From an uncultured Eubacteriales bacterium (GTDB lineage: Bacteria > Bacillota > Clostridia > Lachnospirales > Lachnospiraceae), in contig UQZF01000152.1 of NCBI GenBank assembly GCA_900545455.1, positions 1 to 6,949 on the forward strand: a stretch of 6,949 bases of DNA. The letters are read 5' to 3'. This document shows positions 5,176-6,949 of the stretch, piece by piece (within the stretch, counting starts at the first letter, position 1; each line of letters starts with the position of its first letter). Position numbers and translations under genes: made by a program. The notes under the pieces are model-generated. The model worked only from the letters and a program-made list of their open reading frames with translations, had not been told where the DNA came from and made no database searches.

Positions 5176-6949
5176 TAACAGACAGGCAGATAGAGCTTAT
5201 CGTTGGAAGTTTGCTTCATGATATAGGAAAAGTAACATTTAGAAGCGGAGATGGGCGAGACCACAGCATAGGCGGTTATGAATATTTAAAGGGACTTCAA
5301 TACAATAATGGAGATAGGAAAATACCCGATGAAGTTCTTGACTGTGTGAGGTATCATCACGGAAAATATCTTAGAAATGCGTCAATTTCGGATAATTCAA
5401 TTGCATATGTTACATATTTTGCTGATAATATCGCCGCATTTTCGGATAGAAGACAGGCTTCTGAAGGTGAAGATGGTTTTGATAAAAAAGTACCGTTGGA
5501 CAGCGTTTTTAATATTCTAAATGGAAATAGTGGTAGACAGCATTATGCGATGCGTGTACTTGATCCTGATTCGGATATCAATTATCCGACTGAGGATGAG
5601 TTTGAAATGGATGAAGCATTTTATAGCAAAGTGCTTTATAAAATAACTGATAACCTGAAGGGAATTGAGATAAATGAGGAGTATATCAATTCACTTTTGT
5701 CGGTTTTGGAAGCTAATCTTACATATATTCCTTCATCTACATCTAAAAGAGAGCTGGCTGATATCTCGTTGTATGACCATGTGAAAATGACCGCTGCTGT
5801 TGCGTCCTGTGTGGAGCATTATCTTGAAGCAGAAGGTGAAGAGAATTATAGAACATTTTTATTGACGAATGCAGAAAAAAATTATGATACGGATATGTTT
5901 CTGCTGTACTCAATTGATATTTCAGGTATTCAGAGTTTTATTTATACAGTAGGAGAAAAAGGTGCACTGAAGGGGCTGAGAGCGAGAAGCTTTTATCTCG
6001 AAATTATGATGGAACATATAATCGATGAGCTTCTTGAAAAGCTATCACTTTCAAGAGCCAACCTCATATATTCTGGAGGAGGACATTGCTATATTCTTCT
6101 GCCTAATACAAAGAACGTTATAAATATCCTGAATGCATATGAGAGTGAAGTCAATGAGTGGCTCATGGCTCAATTTGGTACAGCATTATATATAGGTACA
6201 GGGTATGCTGTGGCAAATGCCAATGCGTTTAGAAATGTGCCTGATGGAAGTTATTCTGATTTGTATAAAAAAATATCCAGGATGATTTCAACTAAAAAGG
6301 CACACAGATATAGTGCTGCACAGATTATGGCTCTGAACAGTCAGAAACATGAAGGTGAGCGTGAATGTAAGGTGTGCAGGCGGATAGCAATTTTAAAGGA
6401 TGATAAATGTTCTGTATGCAATGCACTTGAAAAGATGGCGGCAAATATCTTAAAGTATGACTATTTTACAGTATTATGCTGTAGTGAAAAGGATGCTCTG
6501 CCACTTCCGGGAGGACGATATCTCGTAGCCGATGATAAGGACAGTCTGCTTGTGAGAATGAAGAGTGACAATTATATCCGGTGCTACACAAAGAATAATA
6601 TATACACCGGAAAGCATGTCACAACAAAAATATGGGTAGGAGATTATAAAACAAAGGACAGGGATACATTTGAAAAATTGTCCGATGCATCGGAGGGAGT
6701 AAAGCGTATAGGAATATTGAGGGCTGATGTGGACAATCTTGGAAACACATTTGTCAATGGATTTAACCGCGATGGAGGAGATTGTAAGTACACTACACTT
6801 TCGCGTACAGCTACCCTTTCAAGACAGTTATCTTTATTTTTTAAATTTTACATAAATAAAATTCTGTCACAAGGAAGAAAGAATGTTTTAGGTGCTGGTG
6901 GAGAGCGAAATATTGTTATCGTGTATTCAGGCGGCGATGATGTTTTCTT
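5172..6949 (+). CDS. cas10: Type III-A CRISPR effector large subunit Cas10/Csm1 (3' end outside window)
   Basis: The frame stays open from ATG 5172 to the window end, giving 592 complete codons. The family is usually around 750-850 residues, so the C-terminal part is missing. Cas10 is the large subunit of the Csm complex. On target RNA recognition it can cut single-stranded DNA and make cyclic oligoadenylates from ATP. Domains in order: HD nuclease with LLHDIGK (14-20; H16, D17), YHHGKY (61-66) and FADNIAAF (83-90); first palm domain with YSIDISGIQSFIY (246-258) and the degenerate YSGGGHCYILLPN (300-312); zinc ribbon C399-x2-C402 and C413-x2-C416; second palm with RADVDNLGNTF (517-527) and catalytic GGDD (587-590). 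The Csm1-type GGGH palm motif points to subtype III-A rather than III-B (Cmr2). An AGGAGA (5161-5166) inside the cas6 end is a suitable ribosome binding site for the ATG. No frameshift or internal stop was found when translated by hand. Confidence 0.93.
   Translation, partial: MITDRQIELIVGSLLHDIGKVTFRSGDGRDHSIGGYEYLKGLQYNNGDRKIPDEVLDCVRYHHGKYLRNASISDNSIAYVTYFADNIAAFSDRRQASEGEDGFDKKVPLDSVFNILNGNSGRQHYAMRVLDPDSDINYPTEDEFEMDEAFYSKVLYKITDNLKGIEINEEYINSLLSVLEANLTYIPSSTSKRELADISLYDHVKMTAAVASCVEHYLEAEGEENYRTFLLTNAEKNYDTDMFLLYSIDISGIQSFIYTVGEKGALKGLRARSFYLEIMMEHIIDELLEKLSLSRANLIYSGGGHCYILLPNTKNVINILNAYESEVNEWLMAQFGTALYIGTGYAVANANAFRNVPDGSYSDLYKKISRMISTKKAHRYSAAQIMALNSQKHEGERECKVCRRIAILKDDKCSVCNALEKMAANILKYDYFTVLCCSEKDALPLPGGRYLVADDKDSLLVRMKSDNYIRCYTKNNIYTGKHVTTKIWVGDYKTKDRDTFEKLSDASEGVKRIGILRADVDNLGNTFVNGFNRDGGDCKYTTLSRTATLSRQLSLFFKFYINKILSQGRKNVLGAGGERNIVIVYSGGDDVF

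Noticed and set aside
4153..6341. Exact 14-base repeat TGGCTCTGAACAGT at 4153-4166 and 6328-6341
   Set aside because: One copy is in the stem-loop after cysK and the other encodes ordinary Cas10 residues (MALNS). There are no spacers, no third copy and no extended similarity. A repeat of this length has roughly a one in ten chance in a window of this size.

Overview
The window looks like chromosomal DNA of a Firmicute, most likely an anaerobic gut Clostridia/Lachnospiraceae-type organism. The reasons are strong Shine-Dalgarno sites (AGGAAGGAG, AGGGGA), consensus SigA-type promoters, paired MATE transporters of the kind common in these genomes, and the thiN, MATE and cysK sequences themselves. 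This placement rests on recognition, not on a search. All genes read on the + strand.

Layout. (1) 1-264: the 3' end of thiamine pyrophosphokinase (thiN), cut by the window edge. (2) 316-1680 and 1718-3088: two complete, paralogous MATE-family multidrug/cation antiporters in tandem, 37 bases apart, probably co-transcribed. (3) 3188-4120: a complete cysteine synthase (cysK) with its own near-consensus promoter (TTGACA, 17-base spacer, TATACT). The -35 box of this promoter lies over the stop codon of the second MATE gene and inside a long inverted repeat that looks like an operator. A strong Rho-independent terminator at 4181-4226 closes this block. (4) 4227-4425: an AT-rich, non-coding stretch with a perfect small palindrome and a candidate promoter. 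(5) 4426-6949: the start of a CRISPR-Cas type III (III-A/Csm-like) operon. It holds cas6 (crRNA-processing endoribonuclease) and, overlapping it by 4 bases, cas10/csm1. The latter runs off the window just after its GGDD cyclase motif.

How the genes work together. The left part (thiN, MATE pair, cysK) is ordinary metabolic and transport content. The right part is a defence module. Cas6 would cut CRISPR precursor RNA into crRNAs, and Cas10 is the large subunit of the effector complex that uses them. Its visible HD-nuclease residues (H16, D17) and its GGDD cyclase motif (587-590) are both intact, so DNA cleavage and cyclic oligoadenylate signalling are both plausible. The remaining csm genes, any Csm6-type effector and the CRISPR array must lie outside the window; no repeat-spacer array is visible here. 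Base composition drops visibly from the cysK block to the cas block, as expected for a mobile defence locus placed behind a terminator.

I see no system here that is clearly undescribed. The best leads are the operator/promoter overlap in front of cysK and the composition junction leading into the type III locus.
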